From: Pseudobutyrivibrio xylanivorans
GTDB lineage: Bacteria; Bacillota; Clostridia; Lachnospirales; Lachnospiraceae
Direction: 5' to 3'
Assembly: GCF_010906925.1 (NCBI RefSeq)
Contig: NZ_VTVE01000001.1
Span: 868,001 to 932,000 of the forward strand
DNA length: 64,000 bases
Position 1 is the first letter of the stretch. Every line of letters starts with the position of its first letter. This document shows, piece after piece, positions 9,399 to 18,202 of the stretch. A model generated the notes under the pieces. The model had not been told where the DNA came from, did no database searches, and was given only the letters and a program-made list of their open reading frames with translations. The position numbers were made by a program, and so were the translations under genes.

Positions 9399-11609
9399 AT
9401 GACATTTGATAAAGCAGTAAATGTATTAAAAAGGTTTAGTATAAATGAAATAGATGCTAAGCATGCTTTGTTGCTATTATTGGGATTTAATTTGTTTAAT
9501 TTTTTAATTCATATTTTAGCCTCATATGTTTGTTTTATGACGGACAAATTGGATTATTTTTTATATTTTGTGAAAATAGCTTTATTCATTTACATACTTT
9601 TCGCTTTGAAAAAAGATGATAATAATGCCTTTATACGAGAAAGAATTTTTGTGTTTATAACCATAATATGCGACTGCATTGAGCTGTTCTTTTATATGTT
9701 TGCAGTAGGCGATTGGTACCATTATGTAGAAGTAGAGGATTCTTATCGTCTTAGATCGGTTGGATTTATTGGGATTATAATTTTACTTTCTTTTCTTATA
9801 AAGTTTGTGTTGGAGTTTCTGATTATCTATGATGTTTTATCTATTTCATATAAAACCAGTCAGCGTATTAAGATGGCAAAAAAGGAAGAGGATTTCCTAA
9901 AATATATTAAAAGACTTCGCAATATTTATATTTTGACTTTCACTATTGCACTCATCCTTTTTTTCAGTAGCAAAGGATTTCTGTTGTATCTATTGTTGGG
10001 GTTAGTCTTTTATATATATATCTATGGTATCTATACTATTAGAAAGGCAGGAATTGTCTTTAAGTATGCAATTGTAGACAAGGATATTAATTTAGAAAAA
10101 AATAATTCCACCTTAAAAAAATGTCTTTCCTCAATTACGGTGGTTGCATCTATAGGATTATTTGTGTTCTTTTTAATTAATTATTTTACTTTTAGTGGTC
10201 ATAGTTATTACTTGATTGATAGTGAAGGTAATTTATTGACACAAAGGATTTCAGACGAAGGATTTACAATTATAACAGATGATATTTATGAATATGGTGT
10301 TTCCAACCATATGCCGGATCCTTTTTCTAGGTCTAAATATGGTCTTGTAAATATTAAAACGGGAGAGGATACAGGGCCAATTTTTGATCACAGTTTGGAG
10401 TTTGACCATTCTGAGAATAGAATTGCTTGGTGTTCTGATGGATATTTTGTAGATGTTAATGGCAATAAGGTTATTACTTATTCTTCTCCTGCGTTAACAA
10501 AGCAGAAATCTAGAAGACAGGTAATCATTGATAATATAAAAGAGATTCTGACAGATGAAGATCGTGAATATCATGATTATGATTTTGCAGATATCTTTTA
10601 TTATAGGAGAATTACTGATTATGATTGCCAATTAGATATTTCCGATGAAGGTACTTATTTTGTTAATGGAATGGCGGAATTTTATAGTCAATTATATGAT
10701 GGACATGGCATTTTGAATGATAAGGGAAATGTTGTAGCTAAGCCGATTTATTATTACATTTCTAATAGTAATTATGAGATTTATGAAGCACGTGCTGATG
10801 AATTTATTGATATTTATAATTCGAAAGGCGACTTGATATATAGATCTCTAGAATATAAGCCAACTGTAGATATTGACAACAAGCTAATATCTATAGGAAG
10901 AGATAATATCATTGATTTTGACGGTAAAATATGGAGTTCATCATTATATTTTGATATTGCGAATCATTGCTATTATAGTAATGAAAATGAACATTCTTAT
11001 AATGTTGTTTTTGATAAAAAGATTCTTTTTGAATCCAATACACATTATTCTTACTACCAGGGAGTTTATGACAATGATGGCACTTTAAGATGTTTAATAG
11101 CTGCTAATAGTCAGTTGGGAAATGAAGATAAGTATAAATTATTGGATTTAAAAGGTCATTCACTTCTTCCGGATAATTATGATGTAATAAAGGTATTAGA
11201 TGATTCTGTATTATGTAAAGATTTCAATGGTTGTATAGCATTTGCTGATTACAATGGGAATCTTACTATCACAGATTATTATTATAGTGAGTCATTAAAG
11301 GAAGATGACTTGTTTATGGTTTCTAAATCTGTTGATGGTAAAAATAAATATAACTATATAGATTCCCATGGTAACCTTTTGCTTTCAGAGTTTTGCGAAA
11401 ATCTGGAAAATACGGTAGATAATGTGGATGATTACATTAATAATCATGAAGAAGGAAATCCTCGTGATGTTAGTACTGACGAGATTAAAAAGCTAGAGGC
11501 CCAATATGATTATGTTAGGCAGTATGGTCATGTAAGAAAGTATAACAATGGATATTACGAAGATGACTATAATCTTATTGATGTTTATTTGGTTAGTGAG
11601 AATCGTTAA
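9399..11609 (+). CDS. Polytopic membrane protein with WG-like extracellular repeats (family member 2)
   Basis: 736 residues, the shortest full member of the family. The N-terminal third (to about residue 270) contains several hydrophobic helices and keeps the H-I-L...DKLDYFLYF pattern. The soluble part keeps the family signature: NHMPD, KYGLVNIKTGEDTGPIFD, an IAW segment and RRQVIIDN, then repeats of the YDGHGILNDKGNVVAKPIY type. This is the layout expected for a membrane-anchored repeat domain facing outward. It follows member 1 by 43 bases and precedes a lipoprotein gene by 47, with no terminator seen between them. No catalytic motif is visible; sensing or adhesion would be a guess. Confidence 0.75.
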   Translation: MTFDKAVNVLKRFSINEIDAKHALLLLLGFNLFNFLIHILASYVCFMTDKLDYFLYFVKIALFIYILFALKKDDNNAFIRERIFVFITIICDCIELFFYMFAVGDWYHYVEVEDSYRLRSVGFIGIIILLSFLIKFVLEFLIIYDVLSISYKTSQRIKMAKKEEDFLKYIKRLRNIYILTFTIALILFFSSKGFLLYLLLGLVFYIYIYGIYTIRKAGIVFKYAIVDKDINLEKNNSTLKKCLSSITVVASIGLFVFFLINYFTFSGHSYYLIDSEGNLLTQRISDEGFTIITDDIYEYGVSNHMPDPFSRSKYGLVNIKTGEDTGPIFDHSLEFDHSENRIAWCSDGYFVDVNGNKVITYSSPALTKQKSRRQVIIDNIKEILTDEDREYHDYDFADIFYYRRITDYDCQLDISDEGTYFVNGMAEFYSQLYDGHGILNDKGNVVAKPIYYYISNSNYEIYEARADEFIDIYNSKGDLIYRSLEYKPTVDIDNKLISIGRDNIIDFDGKIWSSSLYFDIANHCYYSNENEHSYNVVFDKKILFESNTHYSYYQGVYDNDGTLRCLIAANSQLGNEDKYKLLDLKGHSLLPDNYDVIKVLDDSVLCKDFNGCIAFADYNGNLTITDYYYSESLKEDDLFMVSKSVDGKNKYNYIDSHGNLLLSEFCENLENTVDNVDDYINNHEEGNPRDVSTDEIKKLEAQYDYVRQYGHVRKYNNGYYEDDYNLIDVYLVSENR

Positions 11610-11656
11610 TATATATCATTTACATCATATAAATAAAATTACTTGAGGTTTAATTT

Positions 11657-12859
11657 ATGCATAATATAAATAAGTATTTTTTAGTATTAGTTTGTTGTTC
11701 TCTTGTTTTTTCAGCCTGTAAACAGGAGGATAAAGGTCAAGACAATACTAAATTAGAACAGTCTAAAATAGAGGATAATAATGACCCAAATTCTACAAAG
11801 GAAATAAGAAATGTCTCCTGGTCTTTTGATTCTAAGGATGAAGATAAGGATTATACAGGGGAAAATACAGTTATAACATTTGATTTTTCAGATGGTACAT
11901 CACAAGAATTTGAACTTAATGTACCATGTTCTGTGGATTCCATGGAGATGCTTGATATTGATAATGATGGTATAGATGATTACGTGTTTCAATGCTATTT
12001 TCTTAATACGGCTACTGAATATAATTTAATTTATGCTTATAGCTTCAATGATGGTGAACTAGATCAGATATTCCCATTTACTCAATTGTGTGAGGAGGCG
12101 GGAGATAGTTTGCTATATTGTGAAAAGAAGGAAATAGAGGTTCCTTCCGACTACGAAAATGATAATATCGTAAATGCGATACAAGTATCTGTAATTGATA
12201 AGGCTTTTATTATAGATACTCCTACAGCATATAAATCATATACAGCAACAGCTTACTGCTTGGATGGACAGTGGTACATAAAGGATGCCTGTTATAAAAC
12301 TTATGATAAGTCCCTTGAGGAAGTTGATGCGGAATTAGATGTTCCTGATGGTGCAGAAATAGAATATGAAGATTGGGTTGACCCTGAACACACTGTATAC
12401 AGAGTTGCGCTGCAAAGAACAGAGGAAGATTCAGATGAATATTCGCATTTAATGGATTATTTTTTATTTCAAGAAGAGGATGGCTCCGTAATTACCATAA
12501 AAGTTGATTATCCATCAAAGGATGATGACTTGGATTCGGATAGGTATGTTGGAGATGTCTGTGACTTTGATGCAGAGTTTGTAGATGTCACTTTTGATGG
12601 CCATAAAGACTTAGTAATTTCATTAGGCAATTTTGGTGCTCAAGGTGCTGCAGGACATTGTGTTTATGTCTATGAAGACGGAGATTACGTTTACAAGAAA
12701 TCGTTTGAGGAAATTCCAAACTACGCTATCGATGAAGTAAATCAATGCATAACAGGTTCTTCACGTGGAAATGCAGTAACATACTACGACTACGTTTACG
12801 AATACATCGATGGTGATTTCGTAAATACGGATACTCAGGAAACAGTTTATGATGAATAA
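11657..12859 (+). CDS. Putative surface lipoprotein, paralogue of the 1533-3029 protein
   Basis: 400 residues with a lipoprotein signal ending in Cys21 (VFSAC) and a charged linker rich in Asp, Glu and Lys. The IRNVSW...NTVITFDF segment and the DIDNDGIDDY loop align with the 1533-3029 lipoprotein, but the Cys cluster of that protein is missing. A second module near the C-terminus has the pattern VDVTFDGHKDLVISLGNFG...GHCVYVY, seen in VCBS-like lipoproteins. Calcium binding by the Asp loops is inferred from the motif. The GAGG ribosome site is adequate. Function unknown. Confidence 0.8.
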   Translation: MHNINKYFLVLVCCSLVFSACKQEDKGQDNTKLEQSKIEDNNDPNSTKEIRNVSWSFDSKDEDKDYTGENTVITFDFSDGTSQEFELNVPCSVDSMEMLDIDNDGIDDYVFQCYFLNTATEYNLIYAYSFNDGELDQIFPFTQLCEEAGDSLLYCEKKEIEVPSDYENDNIVNAIQVSVIDKAFIIDTPTAYKSYTATAYCLDGQWYIKDACYKTYDKSLEEVDAELDVPDGAEIEYEDWVDPEHTVYRVALQRTEEDSDEYSHLMDYFLFQEEDGSVITIKVDYPSKDDDLDSDRYVGDVCDFDAEFVDVTFDGHKDLVISLGNFGAQGAAGHCVYVYEDGDYVYKKSFEEIPNYAIDEVNQCITGSSRGNAVTYYDYVYEYIDGDFVNTDTQETVYDE

Positions 12860-12984
12860 ATTTGCATTGTTTGTGTTCTTATAGAAGACTTTATGGTGAA
12901 TTTAATTGAGGTTAAGATTAATATACCTTATGTTTACTTTAAAACCTATAATTCAGTGGTAATGCATTAAGCGGGAGAATTAAA

Positions 12985-14166
12985 ATGTATGAGCTTGAAA
13001 AAGAAAAAAAGAGATTAAGTAAACTATGGCTTGGTTGTCTTATTTTAGTTGTATTTTTATTTTCATGTGCAATTTCAATTTATTATGTTGCTCAAGAGAT
13101 TATTAGGCAAGAAGTTGCCTGGTATATAGAAGCTGCTCACATAATTATATTAGTTTTAGTACTCTCAGTAGTCTTTTGGATTGGTATTTACTACTTATAT
13201 AGATACTCTGTGCAATTAGGCCTTAGATGGAGAATTATCGGGGCTATTTGTGGATGGATTCCGGGGGTTAATTTAATTGCCCTTGGTATTATTTTGACTA
13301 TTTCCTTTAGAGAATATTTTTTTGAAAAGAAAAAGATTAAGGTAAATGAATATAGATTAATTGACCGTATATGCGATACTAAATATCCAATTCTTATGGT
13401 TCATGGTGTATTCTTTAGAGACTACAGATATTTAAATTACTGGGGAAGAATTCCAGAGCAGCTTGAGATAAATGGCGCTAAAGTGTTTTATGGATATCAG
13501 CAGTCTGCTGCATCAGTTAAAGAGTGCGGGCAAGAGTTGGCAGATAGAATAAAAGAAATCTGCAATGAAACAGGGTTAGATAAAGTAAATATTATTGCGC
13601 ATTCAAAGGGGGGACTAGATAGTCGTTTTGCTCTTACAATTGGAGATACTGCATCCCATGTGGCAAGTTTAACTACTATAAATACGCCTCATAGAGGATG
13701 TGTTTTTGCTGATTATTTACTAGATAATATTGGTGAAAAGACTCAGAAATCTTTGGCCAAGGCATACAATTCTACATTACGTAAATTGGGCGATTATAAT
13801 CCGGATTTTTTGTCGGCCGTATATGATTTAACAGCAAGCTCTTGCGAGAAATTTAATACAGAATGTAAGAATGTCCCTGGAGTCTATTATCAAAGTGTGG
13901 GTTCAAAAATGAATGTGGCAAGGGGTGGTCGTTTTCCGCTAAATTTTTCTACTCATTTAGTTAAATATTTTGATGGTAGTAATGATGGTTTAGTGGGAGA
14001 AAAATCTTGTCAGTGGGGAGATAATTTCCAGTTTTTAACTGTCAAAGGTAAGAGAGGTATTTCACATGGTGATGTTATTGATTTAAATCGTGAGAATATA
14101 TCTGAATTTGATGTAAGAGAATTTTATGTGCAGCTTGTAGCCAACCTGAAGAATAAAGGGTTTTAG
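12985..14166 (+). CDS. Membrane-anchored alpha/beta hydrolase (triacylglycerol lipase-like)
   Basis: 393 residues. Three predicted membrane helices (about 15-35, 50-72, 84-106) come before an alpha/beta hydrolase domain. Lipase hallmarks are the oxyanion segment PILMVHGVFFRD (135-146), the nucleophile elbow AHSKGG with Ser207, the TINTPHRG segment that follows in bacterial lipases, a candidate acid in YFDGSNDGLVG, and a candidate His in GISHGDV. This makes it an esterase or lipase held at the membrane; substrate and orientation cannot be read from sequence. It has a GGGAG ribosome site and is preceded by a 125-base gap that may hold its own promoter. Confidence 0.8.
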   Translation: MYELEKEKKRLSKLWLGCLILVVFLFSCAISIYYVAQEIIRQEVAWYIEAAHIIILVLVLSVVFWIGIYYLYRYSVQLGLRWRIIGAICGWIPGVNLIALGIILTISFREYFFEKKKIKVNEYRLIDRICDTKYPILMVHGVFFRDYRYLNYWGRIPEQLEINGAKVFYGYQQSAASVKECGQELADRIKEICNETGLDKVNIIAHSKGGLDSRFALTIGDTASHVASLTTINTPHRGCVFADYLLDNIGEKTQKSLAKAYNSTLRKLGDYNPDFLSAVYDLTASSCEKFNTECKNVPGVYYQSVGSKMNVARGGRFPLNFSTHLVKYFDGSNDGLVGEKSCQWGDNFQFLTVKGKRGISHGDVIDLNRENISEFDVREFYVQLVANLKNKGF

Positions 14167-14186
14167 ATATTATTGGAGAATTTTTT

Positions 14187-14948
14187 ATGAAAAGTATGAA
14201 AAACAATACTATTAAAAAAATAATATATGGTGTTGCTTTTGTTGTGGTTCTTGTGATGATGTTTTTTATTCATAAAGGCCAAAAGAATGTCATGAAGTTT
14301 TTCGATGTGCAAAAGCAGAAATATGTCACTATTAGTGTTAAGGAAGATAATCCATTAAGAGGTAACTATACTTCATTACACACCGCTGCTATTGGAAAAT
14401 ATGTTGATTATGGATTTACAGAAGATATATCATTCAGAGAACCCACTTTTGATGTACAAAATATTAATGGATCTTTACCTATAGTATTTTATAACGATTC
14501 ATTAAACTTGTATGGTTATATGGATATTAATGGAAATATACTTTTTGAGCCCCAGTTTTATTCAGCGGATGATTTCTATTCAGAAGGCTGTGCCAGAGTC
14601 AGAATGACTTGTTATAACGAAGAAGGTGAAAAATATGTACACCCACGTAGTGGAGTTGTTAATCAAAGGGGTGAATTTATAATTAATCCAGCCAATCCAG
14701 ATGAGTCCCCCTTTGGTTTAATAATTGACCCTAAATATGATCTTATTTTTGCTGAGTATTATAATGGTAATGGTGGACAATATTTTGTTTATAGCCTTGA
14801 TGGGGAAAAAAGCCAAGAGCTAACTAGCGATGATTTTAATAATTGTGTAAATAGACATTTCCTGCAGCACATGGCAGATTATCAGTACTCAATTAATTAT
14901 GATGGTTTAGATGATTTTGTTAATCAAATAGATTTCGGAGGTCAATAA
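14187..14948 (+). CDS. Single-pass protein with WG-like repeats (half of a split family member)
   Basis: 253 residues. One N-terminal membrane segment (about 12-30) is followed by an external region with a WG-like repeat of the form YGYMDINGNILFEPQFY and a second SGVVNQRGEFIINP. These match the repeats in the 6.8, 9.4, 22.2 and 27.2 kb proteins, but the polytopic N-terminus is absent. The following gene is a polytopic protein without repeats, so the two together carry the parts of one large paralogue in reverse order. The stop is one base before the next ATG, and the CGGAGG site of the next gene lies inside this coding region. Confidence 0.7.
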   Translation: MKSMKNNTIKKIIYGVAFVVVLVMMFFIHKGQKNVMKFFDVQKQKYVTISVKEDNPLRGNYTSLHTAAIGKYVDYGFTEDISFREPTFDVQNINGSLPIVFYNDSLNLYGYMDINGNILFEPQFYSADDFYSEGCARVRMTCYNEEGEKYVHPRSGVVNQRGEFIINPANPDESPFGLIIDPKYDLIFAEYYNGNGGQYFVYSLDGEKSQELTSDDFNNCVNRHFLQHMADYQYSINYDGLDDFVNQIDFGGQ

Positions 14949-14949
14949 A

Positions 14950-15579
14950 ATGACATTTTTGCTTAATCTAAAAAATAAACTTTTGATTAATCCCATTTTT
15001 AATTACGCAATTACTGTATCGATTATATTTCTTTTAGAGTCAATCAATACGCATCCAATGGTATATATTGGACAGAATGTTTTTTTTCTTTTGAATATTG
15101 CTAGGACTTGTTTTGCTGCATTAATCTGTATTCGCACAAAAGAATACAATGATATTAAAGCGATTAATAATCGTGTAAATAATGCTTCTATAATTTTTGG
15201 AGTTTTATCGTTTGTTTCTTTAACTGATTGCTTAGTTTCTGCATTTTCAACTATTTTTTCATTCTATGGATTTGCAGAGATTTATATTTGGGTTGTTATA
15301 ATTGAGCACCTTTTGTTTTTTATAGGTGTATTGTTTTTGCAAATGTATAGAGACAAAGGTGTTGCTTTTTGGGTGTTGGTTCATTCTATTCAATTAATAA
15401 TTTATGCTGTGATGAATATAGTTTATATTGTTGAAAAATATCAAAGTGATAAACAGAATTGGTTTAGATATTTTATATTTACTAGTGCTATAGTGCTTAT
15501 AGTTCATTTATTTTATAGCTATGATTTAGGAATAATATATCTGCCTGAGGAGGAGTTAGAAAGTAATAGAAAGGATTAA
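14950..15579 (+). CDS. Polytopic membrane protein resembling the membrane half of the WG-like family
   Basis: 209 residues made almost entirely of hydrophobic helices (about six) with a short charged tail. The arrangement and helix lengths resemble the N-terminal part of the four large WG-like proteins, though identity is low and the assignment rests mainly on layout and position. It is translated from a strong CGGAGG site overlapping the end of the 14187 gene, so the two products are probably made together and may interact. It ends at the convergent terminator shared with aroA. No transporter or enzyme motif is visible. Confidence 0.6.
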   Translation: MTFLLNLKNKLLINPIFNYAITVSIIFLLESINTHPMVYIGQNVFFLLNIARTCFAALICIRTKEYNDIKAINNRVNNASIIFGVLSFVSLTDCLVSAFSTIFSFYGFAEIYIWVVIIEHLLFFIGVLFLQMYRDKGVAFWVLVHSIQLIIYAVMNIVYIVEKYQSDKQNWFRYFIFTSAIVLIVHLFYSYDLGIIYLPEEELESNRKD

Positions 15580-15608
15580 AAAAGCTCTACCAATTAACGA
15601 TAGAGCTT
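15578..15608 (-). terminator. Terminator for tyrA-aroA between convergent genes
   Basis: Eight-base-pair stem AAGCTCTA/TAGAGCTT with an 11-base loop. Read on the minus strand it is followed by a T6 tract, so it ends the aroA transcript. It may also slow + strand transcription of the surface block. Confidence 0.8.
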
Positions 15609-15630
15609 GATGATTCGATGCTATTAAGAT

Positions 15631-16911
15631 TTATTGATTTACAATTGAGCTAAGTGTTTCAAAGAATTTAGGATATGAAATACAGCAGCAGCTTTCGTCG
15701 TCAAAGGTAGTTTCTCCATTGGCTACAAGGCCTGCTATGGCAAATGACATTGCAATTCGATGATCTAGATATGTTTTAATGGTAGTTCCCTTAAGAGGCT
15801 GACCTCCCTTTATAATCATTCCATCATCAGTAGGAGTGATATCGCATCCCATATTTTTAAGATTCTCGGTGACAGTAGCGATTCGGTCGCTTTCTTTTAC
15901 TTTAAGCTCTGCGGCATCTTTGATAGTAGTGGTACCTGATGCGCATGATGCCATTACAGCAATAACTGGAAGCTCATCTATAAGAGTAGGGATGATGTCA
16001 CCAGAAACCTCACAGCCGTGCAAATTGCTGCTAGTTACATGAATATCTGCAACAGGCTCTCCCGATACAATTCTTTCATTTAATAATTCAATATTTCCAC
16101 CCATATCCTGAGCAACTTTAATGATGCCGGCTCTTGTTGGATTCGTATTTACGTTTTTGATAAGCAAGTCAGCATTCTCACAGATTAATCCTGCAACTAT
16201 AAAATATGCTGCGGATGATATATCTCCAGGAACCTCTATATTTTGGCCGATTAGTTTTGGGTTGCCAACGATAGAAGCAGTAAGACCTTCTGATTTAATA
16301 TCTGCACCAAATCCAGAAAGCATCAGTTCTGTATGATTTCTGGATACTACAGGCTCTGTGACAGAAGTAACACCGTCTGCGTATAATCCAGCAAGTAATA
16401 CACATGATTTAACCTGTGCGCTGGCAACAGGAGAATCGTAGTGGATTGCTTTTAATGGTGAACCGCCGATTTCTAGTGGTGCGCATCCGTTATCCTTAAT
16501 TGAGCGAATATGAGCACCCATTTGAGTAAGAGGAGTGATGATTCTGCCCATTGGTCTTTTCTGAATTGATTCATCGCCGTTGAGAGAAGATACAAATGGC
16601 TGACCGGCAAGTATACCCGATATAAGACGGGTGGTAGTTCCGCTGTTTCCCACATCCAGCATCTGACTAGGTGCCTTAAGTCCGTGAAGTCCCTTTCCGT
16701 GGATAATGACGTGATCTGCATTTTGAGAAATATCAATACCCATAGCTCTAAAACAACCTATAGTAGAGCGGCAGTCTGCACCATCTAAAAATCCAGTTAA
16801 CTCGGTAGTTCCTTCTGAAATAGCTCCAAACATAACACCGCGGTGGCTGATAGATTTGTCTCCTGGAACTTTTATTTCACCTTTTAAGCTATTTGCTTTT
16901 GTTATTGCCAT
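15631..16911 (-). CDS. aroA: 3-phosphoshikimate 1-carboxyvinyltransferase (EPSP synthase)
   Basis: 426 residues, normal length. It joins shikimate 3-phosphate and phosphoenolpyruvate to give EPSP in chorismate synthesis. Family motifs are clear: GDKSISHRG near the N-terminus, GNSGTTTRLISG in the first domain, SRNHTELML, and DHRIAMSFAIAG near the C-terminus. The ATG shares one base with the tyrA stop (TAATG), so the two are translationally coupled, tyrA first. The pairing of the common aromatic step with the tyrosine branch is usual in Firmicutes. Confidence 0.96.
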   Translation of the reverse strand: MAITKANSLKGEIKVPGDKSISHRGVMFGAISEGTTELTGFLDGADCRSTIGCFRAMGIDISQNADHVIIHGKGLHGLKAPSQMLDVGNSGTTTRLISGILAGQPFVSSLNGDESIQKRPMGRIITPLTQMGAHIRSIKDNGCAPLEIGGSPLKAIHYDSPVASAQVKSCVLLAGLYADGVTSVTEPVVSRNHTELMLSGFGADIKSEGLTASIVGNPKLIGQNIEVPGDISSAAYFIVAGLICENADLLIKNVNTNPTRAGIIKVAQDMGGNIELLNERIVSGEPVADIHVTSSNLHGCEVSGDIIPTLIDELPVIAVMASCASGTTTIKDAAELKVKESDRIATVTENLKNMGCDITPTDDGMIIKGGQPLKGTTIKTYLDHRIAMSFAIAGLVANGETTFDDESCCCISYPKFFETLSSIVNQ

Positions 16912-18011
16912 TAATTTGTCCTCTGTCTTACGTAATAATTATTGTGTGTGAGAGTGGTCTGAGCCTTTTTCATAGCATCTTCTGTGTAGAACTCAATTCG
17001 AAGTACACCAGGCTCAAATTCTCGATTGTGAATGATGTCGATATTTTTTACGCTGATATCAACTTCGGCAAGGAGCTGAAGTACTCCAACTAATGTACCA
17101 GGCTTGTCATCTATATCACAGTATAATTCGTAAAAACGAATTAACGCATTTTCTGGAATAGTAATAGAGTCTCTATAGTCCTTAGCCTTTGACCAAAGCT
17201 TAAGTATTTGGTCTGCATCAGATTCATCGATTGCTTTTCTAAATGTCTCAAGCTCTTCCTTATAAGCATCAAGTAATTTTAATATAGCCTGACGGTTGCT
17301 AAGGAATATGTGCTGCCACATAGTAGGTGAGCCAGATGCGATTCTTGTAATGTCCTTAAAACCGCCTGCTGCAATAGTCTTGCAAGTGGTGCGCTCATCA
17401 TCATTGTCCTGAACAAGATTAACAAGGGAAGCTGCAATTACATGTGGAAGATGTGATACAGCTGCAGTGGCCTCATCATGCTCCTCAGAAGATAGCTTAA
17501 TAGGAATAGCACCAAGTGATTTGATGAATTCGCCAAATTCGTTGTAAGTATCCTGATTCATATCAGCATCAGCAGTGAGAATGTAATATGCGTTTTCGAG
17601 AAGTCTGGCATCTGAGTGCTCTAGACCAGTAAGCTCTGAGCCGGTCATAGGATGTCCACCAATAAATTGACTTGTGACACCTAGCTCTCTTGCAACAGCA
17701 GTAATATCTCCCTTAACTGAGCCAACATCAGTAATAATGCAGTCTGGCTTAACAACGTCCTTTAATTGCTTTAAATAATCACAGTTGATTTTAACTGGAC
17801 TGCAAAGGAATATGATATCGCACTGACCGAACTGATGGATTTTTAGTAATCCATTATTATCAATAAGATGCTCCTCGTAGGCAGCTTCCACTGTGGATTC
17901 TCTGGAAGCTGTGGCAAGAATCTTTGTATTTGGATATTTTTTTAGAATGGCTTTTGCAATACTTCCGCCGATTAATCCTAGGCCAACAAAGCCGATTGTT
18001 TTTGCTTTCAT
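16911..18011 (-). CDS. tyrA: Prephenate dehydrogenase with C-terminal ACT domain
   Basis: 366 residues. It oxidises prephenate to 4-hydroxyphenylpyruvate for tyrosine synthesis. An N-terminal Rossmann fold (GFVGLGLIGGSIAKAI) binds the nucleotide. The catalytic region has GGHPMTGSE and a SHLPHVIAAS segment. Residues about 292-366 form an ACT domain (LYCDIDDKPGTLVGVLQLL), known to mediate amino-acid feedback in related enzymes. An AGGGGG ribosome site lies upstream. Its promoter faces the EF-G-like gene across a short divergent gap. Confidence 0.95.
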   Translation of the reverse strand: MKAKTIGFVGLGLIGGSIAKAILKKYPNTKILATASRESTVEAAYEEHLIDNNGLLKIHQFGQCDIIFLCSPVKINCDYLKQLKDVVKPDCIITDVGSVKGDITAVARELGVTSQFIGGHPMTGSELTGLEHSDARLLENAYYILTADADMNQDTYNEFGEFIKSLGAIPIKLSSEEHDEATAAVSHLPHVIAASLVNLVQDNDDERTTCKTIAAGGFKDITRIASGSPTMWQHIFLSNRQAILKLLDAYKEELETFRKAIDESDADQILKLWSKAKDYRDSITIPENALIRFYELYCDIDDKPGTLVGVLQLLAEVDISVKNIDIIHNREFEPGVLRIEFYTEDAMKKAQTTLTHNNYYVRQRTN

Positions 18012-18081
18012 AAGAATTATCCCCCTGTGGTTGAAATGGAAAATACGGATTCACTTCAACGCTTTAAAGTAAGAATATATT

Positions 18082-18110
18082 TATATAATAGCATATATTT
18101 TCATTGTAAA
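18082..18110 (-). promoter_or_regulatory. Promoter for tyrA-aroA
   Basis: On the minus strand, TTTACA and TATATA are separated by 17 bases, leaving a leader of about 65 bases before the tyrA ATG. Its -35 box overlaps the -35 box of the divergent promoter. Confidence 0.6.
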
Positions 18111-18132
18111 TAGTCTGAATATTGATTAAAAT
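18104..18132 (+). promoter_or_regulatory. Promoter for the EF-G-like gene
   Basis: TTGTAA and TAAAAT are separated by 17 bases. The leader is about 65 bases and includes a short GC-rich stretch around 18148-18170. Confidence 0.6.
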
Positions 18133-18202
18133 AAAATTAAGTTTTTACACAGCAAGGCGCGGCGGGGTTAAGGCGTCAAATAATTATTGGGAGGTAAGAC
18201 AC

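Noticed and set aside
14187-15579. Frameshifted single gene of the large WG-like family
   Set aside because: The parts are in reverse order (repeats first) and each has its own start and ribosome site, so no single frameshift restores a family member.
18122-18202. N-terminal extension of the EF-G-like protein
   Set aside because: It starts at a non-ATG codon without a ribosome site and overlaps the promoter; the ATG at 18203 has a GGGAGG site.
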